From: Actinoplanes missouriensis 431
GTDB lineage: Bacteria > Actinomycetota > Actinomycetes > Mycobacteriales > Micromonosporaceae
Assembly: GCF_000284295.1 (NCBI RefSeq)
Contig: NC_017093.1
Span: forward strand, 2,728,001-2,792,000
Direction: 5' to 3'
Length of the DNA stretch: 64,000 bases
Below are positions 53,124-62,924 of this stretch, piece by piece (within the stretch, counting starts at the first letter, position 1; every line of letters starts with the position of its first letter). The notes beneath the pieces were generated by a model. It worked only from the letters and a program-made list of their open reading frames with translations, ran no database searches and was not told where the DNA came from. The position numbers were made by a program, and so were the translations under genes.

Positions 53124-53202
53124 GGTCAAGCCTCTTCCAGATCGAGTCAGGTCTACATCGGAGCGGCCGCGGACATGATGCTAGGGCTCCGCGAGGTATC
53201 CC

Positions 53203-53217
53203 AACCAGCGATTGGTT
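53203..53217. promoter_or_regulatory. LysR-type binding site
   Basis: A perfect AACCA-n5-TGGTT palindrome in the 119-bp spacer between the divergent PH-like and LysR genes. It has the size and T-n11-A character expected of a LysR box. Confidence 0.6.
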
Positions 53218-53242
53218 CGCATAGGATCCATGCACTTCGGGA

Positions 53243-54157
53243 ATGGGAGCGCCGTTGTTCGACATCGATGCCCTGCGGCTGCTCGTGGCCGTCGCCGAAG
53301 CCGGCTCGTTCACACGAGCGGGCGGTCAGCTGAATTACACGCAGTCAGCGGTGTCCCGGCGGATCGCCGCCCTCGAACAGCAAGCCGGCGGGCCCCTGTT
53401 CGAACGACTCCCGCGCGGCGTACGCCTCAATCCGGCCGGTCGGGCCCTGCACCGCACCGCCACCGAAGTCCTCGACCGGCTCGCCCGAGCCGAACACCAG
53501 TTGGCCGTCCTGCACGCCGGGCACGGCGGCCTGCTGCACGTCGGCGGGTTCGGCACCGCCAACGTGTCGCTGATGCCGACCGCGCTACGGTCGTTCCGCG
53601 ACACCGAACCAGACGTCGAGGTCGTGGCGTTCGAAGGCCCCACCGCCACACTGATGGCCCGCCTCGAGGACGGAACCCTGGACCTGGCCGTCGTCAGCGA
53701 CTACCCCTACGGCCTGCCGACCGCCGAAGGCGTCACGACGACCGTCCTGTGCGAGGACGAGCTGCTCGTCGCGTTGCCCCGCCGGCACCGCCTGGCCGGC
53801 GCGACGACGATCGCCCTGAGCGACCTGCGGGATGAGGCATGGGTGCAGAACGCGTACGGCGACCGGCCCACCATGCTCGCCGACGCCTGCGCCCGGGCCG
53901 GTTTCAGCCCTCGAAAGATCATCCGTATCGCCGAGTGGACCGGCAAGTTCGGCTGGGTCGCCGCGGGCCTCGGTGTGGCCCTGGTGCCTTCGCTGGCAGC
54001 CTGGGCCCTCCCCACCGAACTGGTCCTGTGCCGGCTCGACGACCCGGCGTTACGCCGCACGATCCACGTCGCCCTGCCCGCCGCACCGTTACCCGCGGCC
54101 CTCACCCTGGCCCGCCTGCTCCGCGACGCCGTCAGCGCTCCGTCCCCCGCCGGCTAA
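53243..54157 (+). CDS. LysR-family transcriptional regulator
   Basis: 304 aa. The helix-turn-helix (~9-66) includes FTRAGGQLNYTQSAVSRRI and ALEQQAGGPLFER. The effector domain (~95-295) has the two-lobe fold with LHVGGFGTANVSLMP and WVAAGLGVALVPSL. Position suggests control of itself and of the divergent membrane protein gene through the palindrome at 53203-53217. Confidence 0.93.
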   Translation: MGAPLFDIDALRLLVAVAEAGSFTRAGGQLNYTQSAVSRRIAALEQQAGGPLFERLPRGVRLNPAGRALHRTATEVLDRLARAEHQLAVLHAGHGGLLHVGGFGTANVSLMPTALRSFRDTEPDVEVVAFEGPTATLMARLEDGTLDLAVVSDYPYGLPTAEGVTTTVLCEDELLVALPRRHRLAGATTIALSDLRDEAWVQNAYGDRPTMLADACARAGFSPRKIIRIAEWTGKFGWVAAGLGVALVPSLAAWALPTELVLCRLDDPALRRTIHVALPAAPLPAALTLARLLRDAVSAPSPAG

Positions 54158-54222
54158 TGGGAGCTGGTTCGGCAGCTACCCGGTCCCCGCGCCCGGACAG
54201 TGGATCGGGTCGTCGCCGGCGA

Positions 54223-54402
54223 TCAGGTGGCGGACAACGCCTCGACCGGCGCCATCCTGGCCGCACGGACCGCCGGGTAGACGCCGGCGAGGACACCGAC
54301 CGCCACCGCTGACCCGATCCCGCCCGCGGCGGCCGGCAGCGGCAGCACCGGTGTCCACTCCTGCCACGCGGCATAGCCGGTGACGCCGGCCAGACCCAGC
54401 AC
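54223..54402 (-). pseudogene. C-terminal remnant of a MacB-type permease
   Basis: 59 codons read VLGLAGVTGYAAW, later [21 protein letters not shown] and a stop at 54223. This is the last helix and terminal motif of the permease at 9177-10343, with recognisable similarity throughout. Nothing of the preceding ~330 residues remains upstream. The remnant abuts the truncated hydrolase gene on the same strand. Confidence 0.7.
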
Positions 54403-54503
54403 GGTTTCACGCTGCGCCTGCCGGCTCCCCGTCCGTGATGCTGCACCCGGCCGGCCGGGTGCAGCATCCTATCGGCGGGACGGCAGATGACTGACCTCGG
54501 CGG

Positions 54504-55067
54504 TCACGCCGGGCACCGGCCACGGAACCGGGGCGTGACCTGGTGGCCGGTGCGAGTCTCGACGAAGGCGTCTGCCAGCGGGCCGGTGCCATCGGCCGCG
54601 AGCCGGCGCCACAGGGCGAGGTGCGTGTTGAGCAGATGCGCCCGCTCGGCCGCGGTTCCCAGCCGCGCGTTGAGGCCGTTGGCGCTGATCGGCACGACGA
54701 CGAATCCGCGACGGGCGAGGGCCTCGCCGAGGTAGTCGTAGCCGCGATAGCTAGGGACCGGGCGGACACCGGGCGGACAGGGCCACCCGGCCTCCAGCGC
54801 GTCGATGGCGCAGTGCGCCGCCTGTCCGTGCAACTGGATTATCAGTGGCGCCGGGCCGGGCAGGTCGGCGGGATAATGCACCTGGGCGGCGATTTCGGCG
54901 CGTCCGGACCAGGGTGGGTCCTGGAACGCGGTGTCACCCAGGTCGTACTCGGCGACGCCCACCCGCAGCGCCGCCACGGCCACGCCTCGGTGGGTCGACG
55001 GGACGGTGCCGCATCCGGTGAGCACGGCCGCCGCGGTGACCACGGCCACGATCAAGACTTGACGCAT
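54504..55067 (-). CDS. Alpha/beta-hydrolase lipoprotein, C-terminally truncated
   Basis: 187 aa from the ATG at 55067. Lipoprotein signal with lipobox LTGC. The remaining part carries HYPADLPGPAPLIIQLHG and YRGYDYLGEALARRGFVVV, the N-terminal half of a chlorophyllase-like alpha/beta hydrolase. The protein ends RGRCPA just where full-length relatives continue into the strand leading to the G-x-S-x-G nucleophile. No serine nucleophile, acid or histidine is present, so it is probably inactive. The break and the neighbouring permease remnant point to a deletion between two genes. Confidence 0.65.
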   Translation of the reverse strand: MRQVLIVAVVTAAAVLTGCGTVPSTHRGVAVAALRVGVAEYDLGDTAFQDPPWSGRAEIAAQVHYPADLPGPAPLIIQLHGQAAHCAIDALEAGWPCPPGVRPVPSYRGYDYLGEALARRGFVVVPISANGLNARLGTAAERAHLLNTHLALWRRLAADGTGPLADAFVETRTGHQVTPRFRGRCPA

Positions 55068-55192
55068 GCCCGGCACCCTGCCCGATGATCGTCAGCATCC
55101 TGTGGTGATCGTGTAGCGGGCTTGTTCTCATCCAGTTCCGCGCCGGCGCCGGCGCGGCTCAGGTCTGCGCCGCGGCCGTCGATTCTGAGATT

Positions 55193-56197
55193 GTGAGTCT
55201 TCTGCGGCGGCTGCGTGCCAACGCCGGGGATCCCCACCCCGCGACGGTCAGTGGATTCACCGTCGGCGCGATGTTCTGCCTGTGCGGGCTGTACACGTTC
55301 TTCACGATCCTGCTGCCGACTCCACCCGGCTTCCATGTCGGCGCGGTCAGCCTGATCGGGCTGTCGGCCGTGCTCGGCGGGCCGGTGCTGATGGCGTTGC
55401 CGTGGGCGCGGATACCGACGGCGGCACGTCTCATGATCGCCCCGGTGGCGATGACGTTGATCGCGTTGCACAACGTGGCGGCCGGCACCGACGCGTTCCG
55501 CTACGGCATGTTCTTCTTCCTGGTCTTCGTCTGGTTCGGCTTGGGCGAGCCGCGCGGAACCAGCCTGCGGATGAGCCCGCTGCTGGTGATCGCCTACTTG
55601 ACGCCGCTGATCATGCGACACGCGTCGCCGTCGGACCTGGCGTCGCTGAGTTACACGCTGCCGCTCTACCTCACCGTCGGTGAGCTGCTGGCGTGGCGAA
55701 CCGACAGGCTGCGTCAGCTGCAGGAGCGGCTCCGGCGCCTCGCCGAACACGATTCGCTGACCGGCCTGCCCAACCGGGCCGCGTTCATGGCGGCGCTGCA
55801 GGACCGCTGTGCCGCCCCCGGCCCGGTGGCCGTGCTCTTCTTCGACCTCGACGGCTTCAAGCAGATCAACGATCGGCTCGGCCACGCTGCCGGTGACGAC
55901 GTTCTGGTGCAGGTCGCCGGGGCGTTGCGGGACATCGCCCGGCCCGGTCTCGACCTGCCCGCCCGGCTGGCCGGCGACGAGTTCGTGATGCTGCTCCCGG
56001 AGACGTCCGCGGCCGAGGCGCAGGCGGCGGCCGGCCGGGCCGTGCGCCGCCTCGGCGAGTTGCGCGCCGTGGACGGCACGCCGGTGCGAGCCAGCGTCGG
56101 CGTCGCCGCCGGTCAGGGCATCGCCGCGGATCAGCTTCTCGCGCGGGCCGACACGGCGATGTACGCGGCCAAGCACCGCCCGGAGTCGGCTGCCTGA
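55193..56197 (+). CDS. GGDEF-domain diguanylate cyclase, membrane-bound
   Basis: 334 aa from the GTG at 55193. Six or so membrane helices (~20-165) without large loops, then a GGDEF domain (~180-330) with HDSLTGLPNRAAF, FFDLDGFKQINDRLGH and an active-site loop reading RLAGDEFVML. The first glycine of GGDEF is alanine, a variant often still active. No EAL domain and no clear RxxD inhibitory site were seen. It would make cyclic di-GMP, which in actinobacteria controls development. Confidence 0.9.
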   Translation: MSLLRRLRANAGDPHPATVSGFTVGAMFCLCGLYTFFTILLPTPPGFHVGAVSLIGLSAVLGGPVLMALPWARIPTAARLMIAPVAMTLIALHNVAAGTDAFRYGMFFFLVFVWFGLGEPRGTSLRMSPLLVIAYLTPLIMRHASPSDLASLSYTLPLYLTVGELLAWRTDRLRQLQERLRRLAEHDSLTGLPNRAAFMAALQDRCAAPGPVAVLFFDLDGFKQINDRLGHAAGDDVLVQVAGALRDIARPGLDLPARLAGDEFVMLLPETSAAEAQAAAGRAVRRLGELRAVDGTPVRASVGVAAGQGIAADQLLARADTAMYAAKHRPESAA

Positions 56198-56282
56198 TCG
56201 CGGCGCTGCCGGCCGTCACATCGAGATCGGCGGGTGGCGCGACCTCGGCGGTGTCCGGGTGGGCCGGGCGGGTCGTGTGCGC

Positions 56283-56310
56283 GGCGCGTCCTGATCACCG
56301 GTGACGCGCC
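56283..56310 (+). terminator. Terminator-like hairpin after the GGDEF gene
   Basis: GGCGCGTC (56283-56290) pairs with GACGCGCC (56303-56310). The following ~120 bp becomes AT-rich (56340-56415) and probably carries the RHS gene's promoter. Confidence 0.5.
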
Positions 56311-56459
56311 CGGCGACCATCGGGGCGGACGCTGAGCCGATCCGCAACTCGAGCGGCCGTTCCTGATTGCAGATGGTGATAGATCGCCACGGATAATAAA
56401 TATTGATTCATTTCCATGTTTCACTCTCGCGGTCAACTCACGGGGGGAGTGAACCATCT

Positions 56460-59400
56460 ATGCATGCCGATAAGTGGGCGCGCGCTCGCTGGCTGGCGGC
56501 GTTCTGCGCGTTCCTGCTGACAGCGACCCTGGCGCCGCCGGCCGACGTGCCGGCCCGCGCCGAGCCCGGCGAAGTCCCGGCCGTCACCGCGGGCGCCGGC
56601 CCGCAACCACGTGGCATCCCGGCCAACGCGGCCCCGGATGCCGCGGTTCCCGAGGATCAGCGGCCCCCGATCGTACCCCCGGGGGTGGAAGCCGGCGGCG
56701 AGGCGCGCAAGGTCGGCCGGGCCGCCGTCGCCCGTGCGGCCGAGGCGGCCCCGGGCGAGGCGTTCACCGATGTGCTGCTGCGGCCCGGATTCGTGGTCGG
56801 CGACACCTCGCTGGTGACCTACTTCAACCTGAAGGACCAGGGCTTCGAGCGCTGGCGGGTGGATCTCTTCGAGACCGGCTCGCAGACCCGGCAGGAGTCC
56901 GTCGAGCTGGGCAAGGACCAGCTGAAGAACACCGGCTGCGGCGCCCTGCGCACCTACTGCAAGTCGCTGGGCGCGGCCGAGGGCTGGCAGCTGGACGCGA
57001 CGAAGAACTACTTCGTCACGATCACCGCGCTCTATCCGGACGGTGAGGTGCCGTCGGCGAACTCCGACGACGCCCAGCCGCGCACGACGATCGACCCGCC
57101 CGCCATTCCGGCCCGGCAGGCCGCCGGCTGCGGGTGCAGTGGCGCGCTCGGCATGACCGGCGCGAGCCAGGCGACCCGCGGCATCGGCGTGAACACCGGC
57201 ACCGGCGCCTTCACCCGGACCGAGCAGGACCAGGGCATGGCCTCGTTCGGTGTTCCGTTCTCCTCGACCCGCGCCTACTCCTCGGGCAACATCGGGCCGT
57301 CGGCGCTCGGCTCGGGCTGGGCCTGGGTCTACGACATGAAGGTCACCGCCACCGAGGGCGGCGCTCTCGTCCGGGCCGAGGACGGCTCCGACACGGTGTT
57401 CGCCGCGAACGGCGACGGCTACGTGCGGCCGCCGGGTGTGCGGTCCACGCTGCGCCGGGCCGGCGCCGGCTGGGAGCTGGTCACCCGCAACAACATCGTG
57501 TTCGCGTTCGACGCGCAGGGCCGGCTGTCCTCGATCCTCAACCCGCGTCAGGTGGGCCTGCGGTTCGCGCACACCGACACGAGCATCACGGTCACCGACG
57601 CGTCCGGGCGCAAGGCCGTGGCGAAACTGGTCGCCGGGCTGATCGAGTCGATCACGCTGCCGGACGGCCGCAAGACCCAGTACTTCTACACCGACGGCCT
57701 GCTCACCAAGGTCCGCGACGCGGCGGGGGAGTACTGGCAGTACCGGTACGACGCGGCCGGCCGGCTCCTCCAGGTGATCCAGCCGGACAAGATCGTCGCG
57801 CTGACCAACGAGTACGGCGCGGACGGCCGGGTCGCCCGGCAGCTCGACGCGCTCGGCGCCGCCACCACCTTCGCCTGGGACCCGGGCAAGCAGGAGTCCA
57901 CGACGACCGACGCGGACAACGTGGTGGTCTGGGACGGCTACAAGGGCAACGTGCTGCTCTACTCGCAGCGCGGCAACGGCGACACGAACAACCACCGCTA
58001 CGACGGCGCGCTCAACCGCAGCCTGGTGGTCAACGCCAACCAGAACCAGCACGAGTCGGCGTACGACCCGGCCGGCAACCTGGTCGAGCAGTTCGCGCCG
58101 CAGCGCCGGTTCAGTGAGAAGACCAGCTACGACGCGCGCAACAACCCGACCAGCCACGTCGACGCCGAAGGGCAGACGTGGAAGGACGAGTACAACCAGT
58201 TCGACGAGCTGGTCACGAGCACTGACCCCGAGAACCACTCGATCACCTACACCTACGACGGCCGCGGCCTGCTGCTGACGATCACCGACCAGCGCGGCAA
58301 GGTCACCCGGACCGAGAACATCGCGGACGGCCAGCCGAACGCGGGTCTGCTGAACGCGCAGATCTCGCCGGAGGGGCGCCGCACCGAGTTTGGCTACGAC
58401 AAGGTCGGCCGGCAGGTCACGGTGACCGACCCCCGGGGCACGGTGGCCGGGGCGAAGCGGGAGACCTACACCACCCGGACCGTCTACGACGCCCTGGACC
58501 GGACCGTCGCCCTGTACGCGCCGGGCAAGAAGAACCCCGACGCCGCCGACTTCGACGCCGTCGGCCGGCTCCGGAAGACCACCACCGCCGGTGGAGTGAG
58601 CACCTCGTACACGTACTTCGACAACGGTCTGCCGAAGGCGACCTACGAGGCGCGCCGGACGATGCTCAACACCTACACGCCCGCCGGTCGGCGGCTCACC
58701 TCGGCGATCGACATGAAGCACGAGGCCGATCTGGTCACCAGCTGGGCGTACAACGCCAAGGGCCTGGTGCAGTCGACGACCTCGCCGCGCGGCAACCTGC
58801 CGGGGGCGAACAAGGCGGACTTCACCACCACGTACGTCTACGACAACAACGACAACATCATCCAGCTGCGCCGGCCGTACCCGAACGGGCAGGTGGTGAC
58901 CCGGGACTACAAGGTCGACGACCTGGACCGCAGCGTCGAGACCGTCGACGAGTTCGGTAAGTCCGCGAAGTTCGACAGGTCCAACAGCGGGCAGGTGCGC
59001 GCCACCACCGACGCTCTCGGCCGCAGCACCGCGATGTCGTACGACCGGAACGGACGCCAGACCGGGATCACCGACCCGAAGGGAGGCCAGACCCGCACCG
59101 AGTACGACGCGGCCGGCAACAAGATCAAGCAGATCTCGGCGACCGGCGGCATCACGACCTACGAGTACACCGACGACGGCTTCGTGTCCGCGGTGACCGA
59201 GCCGCGCGGCAACGTCGCGGGGGCCGACAAGGAGCGCTTCACCGCGCACTTCGAGTACGACCTGGCCGGCAACCAGATCCGCGGCATCGACGCGCTGGAC
59301 AACGTCACCACGCGCAAGTACGACGCGCTGAACCGGACGGTCTCGGCCACCGACGCCAACAACCACACCACCCGGTACACCTACACCGACGACAACCAGC

Positions 59401-62400
59401 CCCGGACGGTCACCGCGCCGGACGCCGAGTACGACGCGGACGACCCCGAGGAGGACTCGACCCGCTACGAGTACAGCGAGGACGGGTCGCTCTCCGCGAT
59501 GACCGACCCGCGCGGCAACCGCTCCACGCTGTACTACGACGAGGCCGGCCGCCTGGTGCGCAGCACCGATCCGCTGGAGCGCAGCACCTACGCGAAGTAC
59601 GACGCGGAGGGCAACCGCATCCAGGCGATCACCCTCGACGACGACGAGGAGATCGAGGACCTCAGCGCGAAGGAACGCGCCAAGCGGACCATCGTCGACA
59701 CGTACGACATAGCCGGCCGGCGGGTGCAGCGTGCGCTCGGCTCGGAGGGCCCCGCCTACAGCTGGGGTTACGACGCCAAGGACCGGATCACCTCGTACGG
59801 CGACCCGACCGGCCGGCGTGACGTGGCCTACGACGACGAGGACCAGGTCCGGACGGTCACCCGCAAGACCGCCGACCGCCCCGACGAGGTCTTCAGCTAC
59901 GACTACGACGAGCGCGGCAACGTCACCAACCGGCAGTACCCGGACGGCACCACCGTCTCCTACGGCTATGACGCGGCCAGCCGGATCACCTCGCTGAGCG
60001 CACAGGGCGCCGCGTGGAGCTTCGGCTACGACGTGGCCGGCCGGCGCACCAGCACCACGCTGCCCGGCCCGACCGGGCTGACCGAACAGCGGGCCTACGA
60101 CGACGCGGGCCGGCTGACCTCGATCGGCACCGAGCGCACCGGCGGGGCCGTTCCCGGGGTGCAGGACCCGATCTCCCGGTACGAGCTGACCCTGGACGCG
60201 GTCGGCAACCCGAACCGGGTGGTCACCACCCGTGGCGGGGTCGCCGAGTCGGTGGCGTACAGCTACGACAAGGCGGACCGGATCACCTCGGCCTGCTACG
60301 CCGTCGCGTCCTGCGCCGACAAGAACGCCAAGCCGGCCGGGCGGATCGACTACCGGTACGACCTGAACGGCAACCGCACCAAGCAGGTCCGCACCGGTAC
60401 GGCCGGCAACGACGTCACCGAGTACGAGTACGACGACGCCGACCAGCTGACCGAGGAGGAGGTCGAGGGCCCCGGCCACGAGCGCGAGACGGAATACCGG
60501 TACGACGCCCGCGGCAACCAGATCAAGGCCGGCGGCGACCGTCTCGAGTACAACCTCGACAACAGCCTCGCCAAGGCGACCCTCGCCTCCGGGCAGAGCA
60601 CGACGTTCAACTACGACGCCGTCGGGCTGCGGGTCGGCTCCACCTCGACGTTCCAGAACGAGACCTCGACGCAGCGCTGGTCGTGGGACGTGGCCGGGAC
60701 GCTGCCGCAGATCGCCATCGACACCGTCGAGAACGGCGCCGGCGCGATCGTGGAGAAGCGCGGTTTCACCTACGGTCCGGACGACGAGCCGCTCGCCCTG
60801 CTGGACCCGGCGTCGGGCGTGCACTCCTACACCCACGACTGGCTCGGCGGCACGGCGAACCTGCTGACGCCGTCCGGCACGGTCGAGGAGGGCTACGACT
60901 ACGACCCGTTCGGCAACCCGCGCGAAGGGCCGACCCTGACCGGGCAGAACCTGCCGGGCCAGAGCATCGAGAACCCGATGCAGTTCACCGGGCAGTACCA
61001 GGACTCCACCTCCGGTGACGGCAACTACTACCTGCGGGCCCGCAACTACGACCCGGGCACCGGCCGGTTCAGCAGCCGCGACCCGCTGCCCACCGGCCAG
61101 GGCGCCACGTCGGCCTACACGTACGCCTCGAACAACCCGGTGGCGTACACCGACCCGACCGGCATGGTGCCGGAGGCCGGCGACACCACCGGCGCGGCGC
61201 CGGTCGTCCAAGGCCCGTCCCCGGAGGACCTGGCCCGGGCCAACCAGATCCAGTCCAAGAGCACGCTGGACGTGATCCTGGAGGCCGGCGGCCAGATCCT
61301 GATGGAGTTCCTCGGGATCAACGACATCCTCAACTGCCTCAAGGGCGACCTGGTCGCCTGCGTCTCGATGGTCGTCGGCGCCCTGCCCTGGGGCAAGATC
61401 TTCAAGGCCAAGAAGATCGGTGAGGCGATCTTCCGGGCCGGCAAGGCCGTGGTCACCTTCTTCCAGGAGCTGAAGTGGGCCCGGGCCATCATCAAGGGCG
61501 CCGCGGACGCGGCCGAGGCGGCCAGGAAGGCGGCCGCCGCGGCCGCCAAGGCCGCAGCGGAGAAGGCCGCGGCAGCCAAGCAGGCGGCGGAAGCGGCAGC
61601 CAAGAAGGCCGCCGCCGAAGCCGCGGCGAAGGCCAAGGCCCTCGCCGCGAAGGCCAAGGCGAAGACCCGCAAGTCGGCGGCGGACAACGGGGGCGACGCG
61701 CCCTCCTGCCCGATCCGGCGGCACAGCTTCGTGGCCGGAACCACGGTGCTGCTGGCCGACGGGTCCAGCAAGCCGATCGAGGAGCTGGAGCCGGGCGACA
61801 CCGTCCAGGCGGCCGATCCGGAAACCGGGGAGTCCGGGGCCCGGCAGGTCACCCACACCATCCGCACCGACGACGACAAGCACTTCGTCGACGTCACCGT
61901 GGCCGGTACGGACGGCGAGCAGCACACCATCACCACCACCGACACGCACCCGTTCTGGTCGGTGACCCGTGGCGAGTGGGTGAAGGCGGGCGACCTGAAC
62001 AAGGGCGACCTGCTGCGCACCTCGGCGGGGACCTACGTCCAGCTGTCCGCGGTCCGGTCGTACACCCATGGTGGGCGGACCTATGACCTCACCGTCGACG
62101 ACCTGCACACGTACTTCGTCAACGCCGGTGGCGCAGCGGTCCTCGTCCACAACAACGACGACATCCTCTGCGAGACCTCGGACCTCTTCGACGAGTTCGA
62201 CGTCACCCCCGGTGAGGGATTCGATCCCACGGTGCCGTCCGCCGGCAACCGCAGCTACATCACCTACGCGTTCCGCAACGAGGCGGACGAGGTCACCTAT
62301 GTCGGCCGGGCGTCCGGTCGCGGAAACCCGGCACAGGTCCTCGCGGGCCGGCTGAGCCGGGGACACGATCACTTCACCGAAGGGCTGACCCCCGAGGTGA

Positions 62401-62579
62401 TCGCGGTGCAGGGGAGTTACGCGTCCAACCGCGGAGCGGAGGAGTTCTTCATCCAGGGTTACCTCCAGCGCGGTGCTAGCCTCACCAACAGTGATCCCGC
62501 GGTGGGCTTCAGCAAGACCGCGCGCGGGAAGAAGTCCGTGGGATACATAGACGCCTTCTTCACCGAGTTGCTGGGGTGA
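56460..62579 (+). CDS. RHS-repeat polymorphic toxin with Hint and GIY-YIG-like C-terminal nuclease
   Basis: 2039 aa from the ATG at 56460, with GGGGGAG 11 bases upstream. Signal peptide ~1-38; an N-terminal beta region; DUF6531-like segment ~231-304 (GVNTGTGAFTR, FGVPFSSTRAYSS); YD/RHS repeats ~307-1477; RHS core ~1478-1567 with NYYLRARNYDPGTGRF, SRDPL and NPVAYTDPTG. A Lys/Ala coiled coil fills ~1679-1743 and a Hint domain ~1755-1899 (SFVAGTTVLLADGS, TDTHPFW, end VLVHN). The tip (~1900-2039) shows YITYAF, YVGRASG, GRLSRGHDHF and GAEEFFI, matching the layout of a GIY-YIG nuclease (two Tyr motifs, Arg, His, Glu). The RHS shell would encapsulate the tip until delivery. Confidence 0.88.
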   Translation: MHADKWARARWLAAFCAFLLTATLAPPADVPARAEPGEVPAVTAGAGPQPRGIPANAAPDAAVPEDQRPPIVPPGVEAGGEARKVGRAAVARAAEAAPGEAFTDVLLRPGFVVGDTSLVTYFNLKDQGFERWRVDLFETGSQTRQESVELGKDQLKNTGCGALRTYCKSLGAAEGWQLDATKNYFVTITALYPDGEVPSANSDDAQPRTTIDPPAIPARQAAGCGCSGALGMTGASQATRGIGVNTGTGAFTRTEQDQGMASFGVPFSSTRAYSSGNIGPSALGSGWAWVYDMKVTATEGGALVRAEDGSDTVFAANGDGYVRPPGVRSTLRRAGAGWELVTRNNIVFAFDAQGRLSSILNPRQVGLRFAHTDTSITVTDASGRKAVAKLVAGLIESITLPDGRKTQYFYTDGLLTKVRDAAGEYWQYRYDAAGRLLQVIQPDKIVALTNEYGADGRVARQLDALGAATTFAWDPGKQESTTTDADNVVVWDGYKGNVLLYSQRGNGDTNNHRYDGALNRSLVVNANQNQHESAYDPAGNLVEQFAPQRRFSEKTSYDARNNPTSHVDAEGQTWKDEYNQFDELVTSTDPENHSITYTYDGRGLLLTITDQRGKVTRTENIADGQPNAGLLNAQISPEGRRTEFGYDKVGRQVTVTDPRGTVAGAKRETYTTRTVYDALDRTVALYAPGKKNPDAADFDAVGRLRKTTTAGGVSTSYTYFDNGLPKATYEARRTMLNTYTPAGRRLTSAIDMKHEADLVTSWAYNAKGLVQSTTSPRGNLPGANKADFTTTYVYDNNDNIIQLRRPYPNGQVVTRDYKVDDLDRSVETVDEFGKSAKFDRSNSGQVRATTDALGRSTAMSYDRNGRQTGITDPKGGQTRTEYDAAGNKIKQISATGGITTYEYTDDGFVSAVTEPRGNVAGADKERFTAHFEYDLAGNQIRGIDALDNVTTRKYDALNRTVSATDANNHTTRYTYTDDNQPRTVTAPDAEYDADDPEEDSTRYEYSEDGSLSAMTDPRGNRSTLYYDEAGRLVRSTDPLERSTYAKYDAEGNRIQAITLDDDEEIEDLSAKERAKRTIVDTYDIAGRRVQRALGSEGPAYSWGYDAKDRITSYGDPTGRRDVAYDDEDQVRTVTRKTADRPDEVFSYDYDERGNVTNRQYPDGTTVSYGYDAASRITSLSAQGAAWSFGYDVAGRRTSTTLPGPTGLTEQRAYDDAGRLTSIGTERTGGAVPGVQDPISRYELTLDAVGNPNRVVTTRGGVAESVAYSYDKADRITSACYAVASCADKNAKPAGRIDYRYDLNGNRTKQVRTGTAGNDVTEYEYDDADQLTEEEVEGPGHERETEYRYDARGNQIKAGGDRLEYNLDNSLAKATLASGQSTTFNYDAVGLRVGSTSTFQNETSTQRWSWDVAGTLPQIAIDTVENGAGAIVEKRGFTYGPDDEPLALLDPASGVHSYTHDWLGGTANLLTPSGTVEEGYDYDPFGNPREGPTLTGQNLPGQSIENPMQFTGQYQDSTSGDGNYYLRARNYDPGTGRFSSRDPLPTGQGATSAYTYASNNPVAYTDPTGMVPEAGDTTGAAPVVQGPSPEDLARANQIQSKSTLDVILEAGGQILMEFLGINDILNCLKGDLVACVSMVVGALPWGKIFKAKKIGEAIFRAGKAVVTFFQELKWARAIIKGAADAAEAARKAAAAAAKAAAEKAAAAKQAAEAAAKKAAAEAAAKAKALAAKAKAKTRKSAADNGGDAPSCPIRRHSFVAGTTVLLADGSSKPIEELEPGDTVQAADPETGESGARQVTHTIRTDDDKHFVDVTVAGTDGEQHTITTTDTHPFWSVTRGEWVKAGDLNKGDLLRTSAGTYVQLSAVRSYTHGGRTYDLTVDDLHTYFVNAGGAAVLVHNNDDILCETSDLFDEFDVTPGEGFDPTVPSAGNRSYITYAFRNEADEVTYVGRASGRGNPAQVLAGRLSRGHDHFTEGLTPEVIAVQGSYASNRGAEEFFIQGYLQRGASLTNSDPAVGFSKTARGKKSVGYIDAFFTELLG

Positions 62580-62581
62580 CG

Positions 62582-62824
62582 ATGCCTTACTTCGTGGACG
62601 TGTACTTCCCGCCCGGTCTGCCCGTCGACCGGGACGAGATCGAGGACGAGCTGAGCGAACTCGACGGATTCGAGGTCGTCGGCGCGGGCACCGGTGAGTC
62701 CGGTTCCAACCTCGACCTCGAGGTCTCCTCCGACCTGGCGTCCGGCGATGCCGTCCGTCAGGTCACCGAGATCCTGGAACGGCTGGGCGTCGCGCCCGGC
62801 GCCCGGATCAACGTCAGCGACTGA
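62582..62824 (+). CDS. Putative immunity protein to the RHS/GIY-YIG-like toxin
   Basis: 80 aa from the ATG at 62582, with GGGGTG five bases upstream; a GTG at 62576 overlapping the toxin stop is an alternative. It is strongly acidic (YFVDVYFPPGLPVDRDEIED, then DLEVSSDLASGDA), small, and soluble. Position immediately after the toxin tip, same strand, with coupled translation, and its size are typical of immunity genes. The acidic surface would suit binding a basic nuclease. No sequence family was recognised. A strong terminator follows. Confidence 0.7.
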   Translation: MPYFVDVYFPPGLPVDRDEIEDELSELDGFEVVGAGTGESGSNLDLEVSSDLASGDAVRQVTEILERLGVAPGARINVSD

Positions 62825-62834
62825 ACGGCGCATC

Positions 62835-62871
62835 GGTACGGGTGGGGAAGCGCACCTTCCCCGCCCGTACC
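62835..62871 (+). terminator. Terminator after the toxin-immunity pair
   Basis: A 16-bp stem (62835-62850 with 62856-62871) with one G-T pair and a five-base loop begins 11 bases after the immunity gene stop. Confidence 0.85.
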
Positions 62872-62924
62872 CCTGTGGTGGGGTTGCCCTCACCTCGGCC
62901 GATTCTCACAGGGAAGTGGCAGCC

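Noticed and set aside
50672..56197. Secondary-metabolite cluster around the FAD monooxygenase
   Set aside because: No PKS, NRPS, terpene or other scaffold enzyme lies nearby; the neighbours are unrelated membrane and regulatory genes.
56433..62372. Very long open frame antisense to the RHS gene (~1979 codons)
   Set aside because: It is a high-GC shadow: its composition is dominated by V, G, R and D with no domain signal, while the plus strand has RHS, Hint and a signal peptide.
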